Shown here: piece by piece, positions 41,593 through 48,949 of the stretch
Layout of the letters: each line of letters begins with the position of its first letter
Position numbering within the stretch: the stretch's first letter is position 1
The notes under the pieces: model-generated
Told to the model about the DNA's origin: nothing
Database searches by the model: none
The model's input: only the letters and a program-made list of their open reading frames with translations
Translations under genes and position numbers: made by a program
Assembly (NCBI GenBank): GCA_003150235.1
Contig: QAMW01000047.1
Span: forward strand, 47,742 to 111,741
Direction: 5' to 3'
Length of the DNA stretch: 64,000 nt
From: Bacteroidales bacterium
GTDB lineage: Bacteria > Bacteroidota > Bacteroidia > Bacteroidales > Muribaculaceae

Positions 41593-41759
41593 ACTGCAAC
41601 CTCCACCATGAATCGTTTCCCGCAGGGAATCATCACAGTCCAAAATCGTCCCGCACCTCCCTATCCACCCTAACCTCCTTAACGGCCCTAATGACCCTAA
41701 CCGCCCCTCCAAAAACTGAAATCTGACTCCCCGGGGATAATCCCGCCTTCATCAATGTG

Positions 41760-41779
41760 TTCGCTTCAGCTGAAGCGAA
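41760..41779. repeat. Perfect 20-bp palindrome
   Basis: TTCGCTTCAGCTGAAGCGAA has no spacer and is flanked by AAAAA on the right. It could be a hairpin or a protein-binding site. Confidence 0.5.
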
Positions 41780-41873
41780 AAAATCCCCCCTTAACCCTCA
41801 ACCCTATAATATCCCCATCGGGGAAATTCATCCCCTCAATTTCCGCTTGCGAAAATTGAATTTTTCAACATAT

Positions 41874-41907
41874 TTTGCTTCAATTCTAAAAAATATTTAT
41901 ACATTTG
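41874..41907 (+). promoter_or_regulatory. Promoter of the candidate structured RNA
   Basis: TTTG (41874-41877), a 22-base spacer and TACATTTG (41900-41907) fit the Bacteroides consensus except that the spacer is one base long. Transcription would begin near 41914 at GCAGACC. Confidence 0.6.
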
Positions 41908-41912
41908 CGATT

Positions 41913-42330
41913 GCAGACCGTTTCGCAGACCACGCCGGTAGGGTGAGGTTCAGCCGAATCAACCCCGCGCATCGGGGTCGAACGGAGCGGGATGTAGTGA
42001 AAATACATAAGAAAGCGTTTATCCGCGCTGAGTCTTGACAACCTGGAATTCTCGCAAAATTTCATATCAAAGTCAAGGATTGAGCAACGGTAGATGCCCG
42101 TGGATATGTAATTATCTTGCATTCGGCACAATATTTCGGGAGAAATATCGCCGGACGCACTGATTGCATATACTGGCGTGGGCTTCTGCGTTGCCGTCCG
42201 ACTTTGATAGGGCAATGCGAGAAGCCTCAGGTTGTAGGACGGCAACAGATACAGATTCCCGCGCTCTTCTTTTATCTAAACCAATCAATCGCCAACGAGG
42301 GGATGACCGCGGCACAAGGATATGAAATAT
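41913..42330 (+). ncRNA. Candidate structured non-coding RNA
   Basis: About 420 bases after a good promoter, GC-richer than its flanks and without a convincing gene on either strand. Visible helices: CCCCG/CGGGG (41963-41977); a 15-bp arm with one bulge joining 42181-42195 and 42211-42226; and GTTGCCGTCC (42190-42199) with GGACGGCAAC (42237-42246). The last two use the same GTTGCC and exclude each other. GCAGACC is repeated at 41913 and 41925. I cannot match it to a named RNA family. It could be a regulatory leader for the peptide cluster or an unrelated RNA; minus-strand open frames over it are unlikely to be genes. Confidence 0.5.
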
Positions 42331-42412
42331 GACTGTCGCTAAACTATACGAAGAAAGTGATACGGGCAAAAAATTCATAGCCAATATACTCATAATCTAC
42401 TTAAAACCATAG
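42329..42412 (+). other. Possible small open frame after the structured RNA
   Basis: 27 codons starting MTVAKLYEESDTGKKFIANI. It begins right after the candidate RNA. There is no family match and no strong start signal, so coding is doubtful, but it is recorded because it lies in the otherwise empty gap before the peptide cluster. Confidence 0.2.
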
Positions 42413-42521
42413 TTGCTTTGTCTCATTTGATTCCGTTGGAATTAATTCCTGCATTTCTTGCTCCATTTATTTGTGATGGGAAGTATTTAATAAAATTCCC
42501 GTCATAAGTAAAATGATATGA

Positions 42522-42584
42522 ATGTTCAATAGTGAAGAGTCATACCTGATAAAAGGCGGAACCCGAAAAGCCGGAATAGAGTAG
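42522..42584 (+). other. Possible 20-residue open frame upstream of the precursor peptide
   Basis: It starts MFNSEESYLIKGG and ends in a TAG. It contains a Gly-Gly but has no family match. It could be a second small peptide or chance. Confidence 0.2.
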
Positions 42585-42610
42585 GGCAATTATTAAATTC
42601 TTATTATAGT

Positions 42611-42724
42611 ATGTTACAAAACGAAAGTATTTATGCTGAGCTTGAAGCTCGTTTAGATGTGCGCGAAACACGCCCTGAATGGTGTGACCATTGCAACGAA
42701 GGTCATCCCGCTCCTTTGGATTAA
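42611..42724 (+). CDS. Putative RiPP precursor peptide
   Basis: 37 aa, too short for usual gene callers. The N-terminal part is acidic and helical (NESIYAELEARLDVRE, residues 4-19), as in leader peptides. The C-terminal part carries Trp24, Cys25, Asp26, His27, Cys28, then Asn-Glu-Gly-His32 and Pro-Ala-Pro-Leu-Asp. The stop is 21 bases before the first radical SAM gene, and four maturation-type genes follow in tight coupling. The Cys-x2-Cys-x3-His set offers thiols for YcaO cyclisation or radical thioether chemistry, or could bind metal. Assignment as substrate rests on position, size and composition; it is not proven. Confidence 0.65.
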   Translation: MLQNESIYAELEARLDVRETRPEWCDHCNEGHPAPLD

Positions 42725-42745
42725 TCAAACTTAGGATTCACCGCC

Positions 42746-43891
42746 ATGGATAATATTCAGAGCCTTTTTATTACATTTAAAATTACGCTAAAGTGCAATC
42801 TGGCATGTCAATACTGCTATGGAAGAGATAATAATTCTATTAAGGCTGAGATGACTGATCTGGAAATACGTAGCGGATTACAATTTGTCTATAAGTATGC
42901 TTTGGCGGTAGGTGCTAAAAGCCTTATGATATGTTGGCATGGCGGTGAACCATTGTTGTTGTCAGAACGATTACTTTCAATAATTGATTATGCCGACAAG
43001 TTATTTCAAGGTAATGGCATTGTTGTAAGGCACAGCGCACAAACTAATGCCACCCTTCTCACAACAAAGACATATCCTCTTATCAGAAAACATTTCAATG
43101 GGCACATAGGAGTAAGTATCGATTTATTCAGTTCCTATCGTACATTCAAGTCTGGAAAGGTTTCTACTCCCATAGCCATTGCCAACATTGATAAAGCTCT
43201 CGCTAATGGGATAAGATGTAGCGCTATTAATCTGATTACCAAGGACAACTTAAATTTCATCCCGGAGATTTATGAGTTTTACAAGAACAGAAGTATGAAT
43301 GTACGATTAGCGAGGGCCTTTCCCATTTCAAAAGATGATGCTCTTGATTCTCCTATGTATGTCAGTGATGAAGAATATGCCGATGCCATGATTCGGTTCT
43401 TCGATTTTTGGGCTAACGATTCTGCCCCGGCTTATAACACTGACATTGTAAAACTTGTCGCCGACCTTCTTCTTGGAGTCCCGTCAATTTGCTTGCGCGA
43501 AAAAGCATGTCATCGGCGATATCTGGCACTTAGTCCCGGCGGTGACATATTTTCATGTGCTGAGTTTGATGTACCCGAAGCTGTAATTGGTAATTTCCTG
43601 ACTGATATTCCTGAGCAATTTGCGACATCGGATGCGCGCGACCGCTTGGCTTTTCAGGCTCCGATTCCGGATGAATGTAATTCATGCCGTTATCTCCCCA
43701 CTTGTCATGGTGGTTGTTTGCGGGAACGCTTCATGTTGGGTTATCCTTATCGTTGCCGGAGCAATAAGATATATTGGGATCATGTTGTAAAGTGGATAGA
43801 GGGCAAAGGGGCTGCACTATATATTCTTAAAGATAAGAATAGCGGAGAAAAGTATCGTATTATCAATGAGATTTTTCGTAGGTCATCTTGA
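42746..43891 (+). CDS. Radical SAM/SPASM peptide-modifying enzyme 1
   Basis: 381 aa. The radical SAM cluster motif is KCNLACQYCYG with Cys17, Cys21 and Cys24. SAM-binding GGE appears as CWHGGEPLLL at about 73-82. The C-terminal SPASM region (about 248-345) has Cys residues in CLREKACHRR, GDIFSCAEF, CNSCRYLPTCHGGC and YPYRC, enough for two auxiliary iron-sulfur clusters. Such enzymes install thioether, C-C or epimer modifications on peptides or act as maturases. It is the first gene after the small peptide and almost touches the next radical SAM gene. The target is presumably that peptide. Confidence 0.93.
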   Translation: MDNIQSLFITFKITLKCNLACQYCYGRDNNSIKAEMTDLEIRSGLQFVYKYALAVGAKSLMICWHGGEPLLLSERLLSIIDYADKLFQGNGIVVRHSAQTNATLLTTKTYPLIRKHFNGHIGVSIDLFSSYRTFKSGKVSTPIAIANIDKALANGIRCSAINLITKDNLNFIPEIYEFYKNRSMNVRLARAFPISKDDALDSPMYVSDEEYADAMIRFFDFWANDSAPAYNTDIVKLVADLLLGVPSICLREKACHRRYLALSPGGDIFSCAEFDVPEAVIGNFLTDIPEQFATSDARDRLAFQAPIPDECNSCRYLPTCHGGCLRERFMLGYPYRCRSNKIYWDHVVKWIEGKGAALYILKDKNSGEKYRIINEIFRRSS

Positions 43892-43902
43892 AATATATTT
43901 TT

Positions 43903-45273
43903 ATGAAAAGTGAATCTATGCAAATGAAATTGCTCTCTGTAAATTCTAGAATATGTGAATTGCCACTTCCGGGGAATAAACTAAAATGGTCAATCTGGAA
44001 TGATATAATACCTGTCGATGATGAAAAATGTGTACTCTTCAACACAGTCAGCCGTAATGCGATTCTGACGACACGAAACCTTTCGCAATACCATATAGAA
44101 AGTTTGTCCGGACAAGATTGCCGAACGCTATACGAGCTTGGATTTATGGTCAGTGTATCTCGCGATGAAATGACGGAGCAATTAGAGCGATTCAATAGAG
44201 GGAAAGATGATTTTTCTTATCTTGATCTTACCATACTTGTTACTCATGATTGCCAGATGCGTTGTACATATTGCTTCGAGGGTAATAAGGAAAAAATAAC
44301 GATGAATGCTTCCACCGGTCAAGCCATTGTAAAATTGTTAAAAAATTATGCCTCTGTCTGCCAAAAAGTGCGCGTTACATGGTTTGGGGGAGAACCATTA
44401 CTCGCTTATTGCCAGATAAAACGGTTGACCGAAGAACTCATATCTTTCTGTCGTGCTAATGACATGGTATATTCTGCTGATATGACAACAAATGGATACG
44501 CACTGACCCCTGAAAGATGCGAGGAATTAATTGGAGAATTAATGGTAAAGCGATATATTATTACCATGGATGGTCCGGCTGGCATACATAATCATCGACG
44601 CCCTCTAATTACCGGATATCCGACTTTTAAGAGGATTTGGAGCAATATCTGCACATTGGTCGAGCATGGGGCTCACGTCACAATACGTATAACTATTGAC
44701 CGGGAAAATCGTTCATATATACCTGAATTCCTCAATATGTTAGCAAAAAGTCGCTTAAAAGGTCGCGTCAGTCTTTCTTTTAACAGAACGATTGATTTTA
44801 ATTTTACTCCTGACATTGTTAAATCCAACCTTTATGGTGAGCGAGAGTGGATAAAAGAAGAATGGGAGCTAATTCAAATGGCGCATCATTTAGGACTATG
44901 GTCATATCAATTTCCTCATGCTGCACCTGAGGGCGGATGTTTACGCCGAGGTGATTTCACAATAGCGGCAAACGGTCTTATATATAAGTGTCTAGACACT
45001 GTCGGTGATAAGCGATGGATTTGTGGTGATATTACTGTCCCGGATGGCTTTCATACACCCGAATGGTATCAGCAATGGTTAAAATGGACTCCGTTGAATA
45101 ATGACAATTGTAAATATTGCGTATTGTTGCCGCTTTGCAATGGTGGATGTCCGCACAATGCGCTATATGTAGACAAGAGGCACGGTACAAATTTGCAATG
45201 TCCCGACTGGAAGGCTAACTATAGAAATCAAATCATAGAAATTGCAAAAATGTATGAAAAAGAAAATATATAA
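43903..45273 (+). CDS. Radical SAM/SPASM peptide-modifying enzyme 2
   Basis: 456 aa from the ATG at 43903; a TTG at 43888 that overlaps the upstream stop is an alternative. Residues 1-105 form an N-terminal domain (CVLFNTVSRNAILTT..RTLYELGFMVS) typical of SPASM enzymes that hold a leader peptide. The cluster motif is HDCQMRCTYCFEG with Cys117, Cys121 and Cys124, then VTWFGGEPLL at about 161-170. The SPASM region has GGCLRRGDF, GLIYKCLD, CKYCVLLPLCNGGCPHN and LQCPDW. It differs clearly from enzyme 1, so the two probably do different steps. The YcaO gene overlaps its end by 20 bases. Confidence 0.92.
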   Translation: MKSESMQMKLLSVNSRICELPLPGNKLKWSIWNDIIPVDDEKCVLFNTVSRNAILTTRNLSQYHIESLSGQDCRTLYELGFMVSVSRDEMTEQLERFNRGKDDFSYLDLTILVTHDCQMRCTYCFEGNKEKITMNASTGQAIVKLLKNYASVCQKVRVTWFGGEPLLAYCQIKRLTEELISFCRANDMVYSADMTTNGYALTPERCEELIGELMVKRYIITMDGPAGIHNHRRPLITGYPTFKRIWSNICTLVEHGAHVTIRITIDRENRSYIPEFLNMLAKSRLKGRVSLSFNRTIDFNFTPDIVKSNLYGEREWIKEEWELIQMAHHLGLWSYQFPHAAPEGGCLRRGDFTIAANGLIYKCLDTVGDKRWICGDITVPDGFHTPEWYQQWLKWTPLNNDNCKYCVLLPLCNGGCPHNALYVDKRHGTNLQCPDWKANYRNQIIEIAKMYEKENI

Positions 45274-46957
45274 AGCTGATTCTCCGATAAATACTATCCG
45301 AAAAATCAGAGCAAAAATTATTCAGTTGGGCATTCCGTTTGAAGAAATAAATCTTGGTAATGGCGAGATGTTTTGCTCCTGTCGCATAACAATCACTCGT
45401 GATACTGATAATTCAATAGGTACCAACGGAAAAGGAATGAATACCGATTTTGCGCGGGCAAGTGGATATGCAGAGTTTATGGAGCGTCTGCAAAATCGGG
45501 CAATAGTCTATCCCAATCCGGCAACGATTGGTGCTTCTTGCCGTTTCTACCCCGATGAAAAAGAATATCATTGGACTCATGACAATGCAGAAATCCAGAT
45601 TAAACGATTTGTACCGAGGGCCTTTTCACTTGAAGCGGGTCTAAGAGCACAAAAAATTGAAGGCAAGTCCATTCCATTTTACCATGTTAATACAGGAGAA
45701 ATCGTAGATTTACCATATTCCTTAATACGTTGGACAAACGGGTCTAACGGCATGTGTGCCGGAAATATCAGAGAAGAGGCTTTGATTCAAGGTTTCAATG
45801 AAATATTTGAACGCTATTGCATTCAGGAAATGTATCTACGAAAAATCACACCACCGGATATTCCACTTACTGAATTTGATGGTTCGGAGGTGTTGAAACG
45901 CCTCGAATATGTCCGCGATATTTACGGCATGGATTTTCGCGTAAAGGATATCTCGTTGGGTGAAGGGTTTCCGGTGCTTGCCCTCCTTCTTTATAGTCCA
46001 GATAAGACGAAATACATCGTGCATTTAGGGGCTGACCTTAATGCTTGTGTAGCGTTAGAACGCTGTTTTACAGAAATCTTCCAAGGGTACACCGCTGAAA
46101 CCCTCCGTTTTGACAACGATGTCAACGACTGCGAGAAATTGGACCTGTTTAATGAATTTAAACGAAGCCTTATGCACGGTCGAGGGCGCCAATATGCATC
46201 TTTCTTCAATGATACTCCTTCATATCCATATCAAGGTCATACTACCATACCTGTGGGCGATGATTTCCGTGAAGATTTGCATAACATCTATCAATGGATT
46301 ATAAATAAAGGTTATGATATATATATTCGTGACAATTCATTCTTGGGATTTCCCGCTCTCCATATCGTTATTCCCGGATTGTCTGAAATAGAATCGACGT
46401 TCTTTGATTTAAACAGGAGAATTGATCACATGCAATTAACAGAAAACCGCATTAATCCGTTGTTCAGGCTGAATTCGTTGGGAATAGATGAATGTATGGA
46501 AACTATTGCCTATCTGGAACAATTGAGTGATGACGGAATCAATCTGTTTACACAAAATAGTAATCCGGGTAATTTTGTGAATCGTCACCTCCTTCTCATG
46601 ATTTTGTGCGTAAGAACTCATCAAAACGATAAGGCTCTGCAGCATTTGGAGGCTTATGAAAAATCTTGCCGGCTTGCGGGAAAAGAAATGAAAGGATATT
46701 ATCATGCAATCAAAGGTCTTTTAAAAGGAGAAGATGGTGAAACCGACTCTGTTGATATTCGAATAGCCCGTATGTTTCTTTCCGATCCGGAAAAAGCGCT
46801 TCATGCGATTGATGCGCCAAATTGTTTTGATTGCGAACACTGTAGAATAAATGAGGGATGTCGTTATCCGCTGTTGCATGAATTAGAAGACATTATGCAA
46901 GAAGCTATGTATAATAATATGATTGACCAACATACATTAAAAGAAATATTTGAATGA
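45254..46957 (+). CDS. YcaO-family protein
   Basis: 567 aa from the ATG at 45254. The YcaO ATP/Mg site is visible as GTNGKGMNTDFARASGYAEFMERL at about 57-80 and NIREEALIQGFNEIFERY at about 171-188, plus the acidic ALERCFTEIFQG near 270-281. YcaO proteins use ATP to make azolines, thioamides or macroamidines on peptide backbones. The last third (about 390-567) is a helical, TPR-like region ending in a Cys-rich knuckle (Cys524-x2-Cys527-x2-Cys530-x5-Cys536) that may bind metal. No ThiF/E1-like, ocin-ThiF or TfuA partner lies nearby. It overlaps genes on both sides. Confidence 0.9.
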   Translation: MKKKIYKADSPINTIRKIRAKIIQLGIPFEEINLGNGEMFCSCRITITRDTDNSIGTNGKGMNTDFARASGYAEFMERLQNRAIVYPNPATIGASCRFYPDEKEYHWTHDNAEIQIKRFVPRAFSLEAGLRAQKIEGKSIPFYHVNTGEIVDLPYSLIRWTNGSNGMCAGNIREEALIQGFNEIFERYCIQEMYLRKITPPDIPLTEFDGSEVLKRLEYVRDIYGMDFRVKDISLGEGFPVLALLLYSPDKTKYIVHLGADLNACVALERCFTEIFQGYTAETLRFDNDVNDCEKLDLFNEFKRSLMHGRGRQYASFFNDTPSYPYQGHTTIPVGDDFREDLHNIYQWIINKGYDIYIRDNSFLGFPALHIVIPGLSEIESTFFDLNRRIDHMQLTENRINPLFRLNSLGIDECMETIAYLEQLSDDGINLFTQNSNPGNFVNRHLLLMILCVRTHQNDKALQHLEAYEKSCRLAGKEMKGYYHAIKGLLKGEDGETDSVDIRIARMFLSDPEKALHAIDAPNCFDCEHCRINEGCRYPLLHELEDIMQEAMYNNMIDQHTLKEIFE

Positions 46958-48006
46958 CGCAATCTCAAAAGCCGCAGATAGAAAATTTACAGGTAGAACT
47001 GACAAGTAGCTGTAATGAGCGGTGTGTACATTGTTATCTACCTGATGAGATGAAAAATGTCAATGAATCATTAGATTGTGATTTAGTGATTGAGCTCTTA
47101 CGCCAGTTTCGCGATATGGGTGGAAAGAAAGTTGTCTTTTCAGGAGGTGAGATATTGTTATATAAGGGATTATTCGATGTTCTTGAAGAGTGCCATTCTC
47201 TAAATTTAAAAATTTTGCTTCAGAGTAATTTGTTGACAATGACTAATGAGATGGCAGAGCGATTCAAGCAGCTTGATGTCTTTAATGTGCAAGTGTCATT
47301 ATATTCTACGAATGCCAATATTCATGATAGTATTACCAAAAGAAAGGGTTCTTTGGCTAAAACAAAGCGTAATATTGAATTATTAGTTAAAACTGGTGTT
47401 CACGTCCTCATCTCATGCCCCGTGATGAAGCAGAATTTAAGTACTGTCAGAGACCTTAGGGCGTATGCAGATAAACTTGGCGTAGATATATATTTTGACT
47501 ATGTGATGATGGCGCAGTGCGATGGCGAACGAAGCAATCTTGACACTCGATTGAGTCGGGATGAGATGAAACAAATGATTCAATTTATGTTAGACTCCAA
47601 ACCGGAATATTTGGAGGCAATTGCCACTTCGCAATCAATAGACGAATTGTTGACAAAGAAATTTGCAAGGAGAAAAATCATGTGCAATATCTTATCATCA
47701 GGCATGTGCATTGATACCGATGGGAGTGCCTATCCATGTCCGGGATGGAATGGCATGAAACTGGGAAATATTAAAGATACCTCACTTTCTGAGATTTGGT
47801 ATGATAATGAAATCGCCAAAGAACTACGGCATATTACTCCAGGGGATTTCAAGAAATGTTCAAGTTGTCAATTACACAACTTTTGCGATATGTGCGCAGT
47901 ATATAATTACAATGAGAATAGCGATATGTTTCGCGTGTGCAAGAGTTTTTGTGATTGTGCAGAAATGATGAGGGATTGTGTCATCGCCAATTATTCGCGA
48001 CTCTAA
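46954..48006 (+). CDS. Radical SAM/SPASM peptide-modifying enzyme 3
   Basis: 350 aa. It starts within an ATGA overlap with the YcaO gene. The cluster motif is SSCNERCVHCYLP with Cys20, Cys24 and Cys27, followed by VVFSGGEILLY at about 64-74. The SPASM C-terminus has MCNILSSGMCIDTDGSAYPCPGW, KKCSSCQLHNFCDMC and CKSFC. It lacks the extra N-terminal domain of enzyme 2 and resembles PqqE-like or mycofactocin-type maturases in layout. It is the last gene of the cluster; about 170 bases of gene-free DNA follow. No transporter, protease or immunity gene is seen after it. Confidence 0.92.
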   Translation: MTQSQKPQIENLQVELTSSCNERCVHCYLPDEMKNVNESLDCDLVIELLRQFRDMGGKKVVFSGGEILLYKGLFDVLEECHSLNLKILLQSNLLTMTNEMAERFKQLDVFNVQVSLYSTNANIHDSITKRKGSLAKTKRNIELLVKTGVHVLISCPVMKQNLSTVRDLRAYADKLGVDIYFDYVMMAQCDGERSNLDTRLSRDEMKQMIQFMLDSKPEYLEAIATSQSIDELLTKKFARRKIMCNILSSGMCIDTDGSAYPCPGWNGMKLGNIKDTSLSEIWYDNEIAKELRHITPGDFKKCSSCQLHNFCDMCAVYNYNENSDMFRVCKSFCDCAEMMRDCVIANYSRL

Positions 48007-48101
48007 TTTTACGGAAAGTTTTGTATCTGAAACACCAACGACAATAAGTAATTCCTGCGGGCAATCTTCTACACTGTATGCAGTTCAGGCTTGCTTCCCC
48101 A

Positions 48102-48118
48102 CAATGTCACTAACTTAA
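48102..48118 (+). repeat. 17-bp direct repeat, copy 2
   Basis: CAATGTCACTAACTTAA, identical to 37434-37450. It lies just after the radical SAM/YcaO cluster. Confidence 0.6.
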
Positions 48119-48164
48119 AAATGAAAAATCACAATTTCATAGGTCCATAAATCGCAAATTTTCA

Positions 48165-48172
48165 TATATTTG
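48165..48172 (+). promoter_or_regulatory. -7-like box before the RhuM-type pseudogene
   Basis: TATATTTG lies only 3 bases before the first ATG at 48176, too close for that start to be inside the transcript. Either the box is fortuitous or the gene start has been damaged. Confidence 0.3.
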
Positions 48173-48175
48173 CGC

Positions 48176-48676
48176 ATGGGAACAAACGAAATCATCCTCT
48201 ATCAGCCAAATGAAACGATGAAGCTTGAGGTTCGCCTTAAGAACGAGACCATTTGGCTAACTCAACAACAGATTGCAGACCTGTTTGGAACCAAGCGTCC
48301 GGCAATCACCAAACACCTATCCAACAGATTCAAGTCCGGTGAGCTGGATAAAAATTCAGTGTGTTCCATTTTGGAACATACTCCAGCAGACGGCAAGATT
48401 TCGGCGCAACTCCGGCAAGATGTCGCGAGACACAATGCCCAATACCCCGGAGTAACCCTACACGCATGCGACAAGGCTCACGACCGCTTCCTGATAATCG
48501 ACGAGGAGGTCTACCACATCGGACATTCCCTCAATTCAATATTTGAGGTATTGAGTAGGTCACTGTTTATCCGAATCAATATTGTTTTCATGGTTATATC
48601 GTTCCTCGTATTGGCGAATGATTTGCTCAATGTCCTTTTTAAGTTCAGGAATATGTCTTACAACCAATCCCCATAA
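48176..48676 (+). pseudogene. Internally deleted RhuM-family gene
   Basis: The first 74 residues (GTNEIILYQPNETMKLEVRLKNETIWLTQQQIADLFGTKRPAITKHL..NSVCSILEHTPADGK) match the N-terminus of RhuM-type virulence/DNA-binding proteins. At about 48397 the frame jumps to sequence belonging to the far C-terminus of the same type (ARHNAQYPGVTLHACDKAHDRFLIIDEEVYHIG). The usual ending GASLKDLGKKW is lost at about 48525. The remaining frame runs over the antisense of hepT. The central catalytic or binding part of some 200 residues is therefore missing, and the gene should be non-functional. Confidence 0.7.
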
Positions 48677-48949
48677 AAATTCAGTTTCCACACTGTCATA
48701 ACCGTGGATGATTCTGTTGCGTGTATTGATAATCTCCTTAGCATTTGGAATCTCAAATGTAGGGTCTTTCTTCCTTATACGGTTGATTGCTTCCCCCATT
48801 ATCTCGGTCTTACGCTCAACAGCACAAATCCTCAATCTGTCTTTTTCAAACAAATCATAGCGGCGGGGAAAGTCCGTAAAAAATCCCTCCAATTCATTTA
48901 TGGCGTCTAACACATCCTGAAGATATTTCAGTATATATTCCTCAACCAT
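48560..48949 (-). CDS. hepT: HepT-like RNase toxin
   Basis: 129 aa HEPN-domain protein (DUF86). The active motif R-x4-H-x-Y is present as RNRIIHGYD at about 76-84. The N-terminus (ILKYLQDVLDAINELEGFFTDF) and LRICAVERKTEIMGEAINRI match the family. HepT toxins cleave RNA and are silenced by the partner nucleotidyltransferase MntA, which adds AMP to the motif tyrosine. The gene overlaps mntA by 8 bases. Its 3' end faces the RhuM-type pseudogene. Confidence 0.93.
   Translation of the reverse strand: MVEEYILKYLQDVLDAINELEGFFTDFPRRYDLFEKDRLRICAVERKTEIMGEAINRIRKKDPTFEIPNAKEIINTRNRIIHGYDSVETEFLWGLVVRHIPELKKDIEQIIRQYEERYNHENNIDSDKQ

Larger units (their letters stand above)
41239..41873. other. Repeat-rich non-coding region upstream of namZ
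   Basis: No supported gene. It contains the TGTAGGGATGC repeat (41279-41308), a CTACTTTTAGC hairpin (41338-41361), a minus-strand -7-like box TATCTTTG (41376-41369), a GTAGGGGCTGC..GCAGCCCGC unit (41439-41465), telomere-like CCCTAAA runs (41496-41530 and 41668-41705), a TAGCCGGGGCGTTGAGC unit (41560-41592), GTTTCCCGCAGGGAATCATC (41615-41634) and a 20-bp palindrome (41760-41779). It looks like a collecting site for dispersed intergenic repeats. Confidence 0.6.

Noticed and set aside
41940..42000. tRNA-like T-arm on the minus strand (GTTCGACCCC)
   Set aside because: No matching stem or acceptor arm can be drawn around it.
41886..42393. Two overlapping minus-strand open frames of 119 and 93 codons
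   Set aside because: They overlap each other and the strong RNA stems, have no family features, and a plus-strand promoter precedes the region.
42540..42728. Minus-strand 62-codon frame opposite the small Cys peptide
   Set aside because: It has no signal, no domain and unfavourable context; the plus-strand peptide frame fits the operon.
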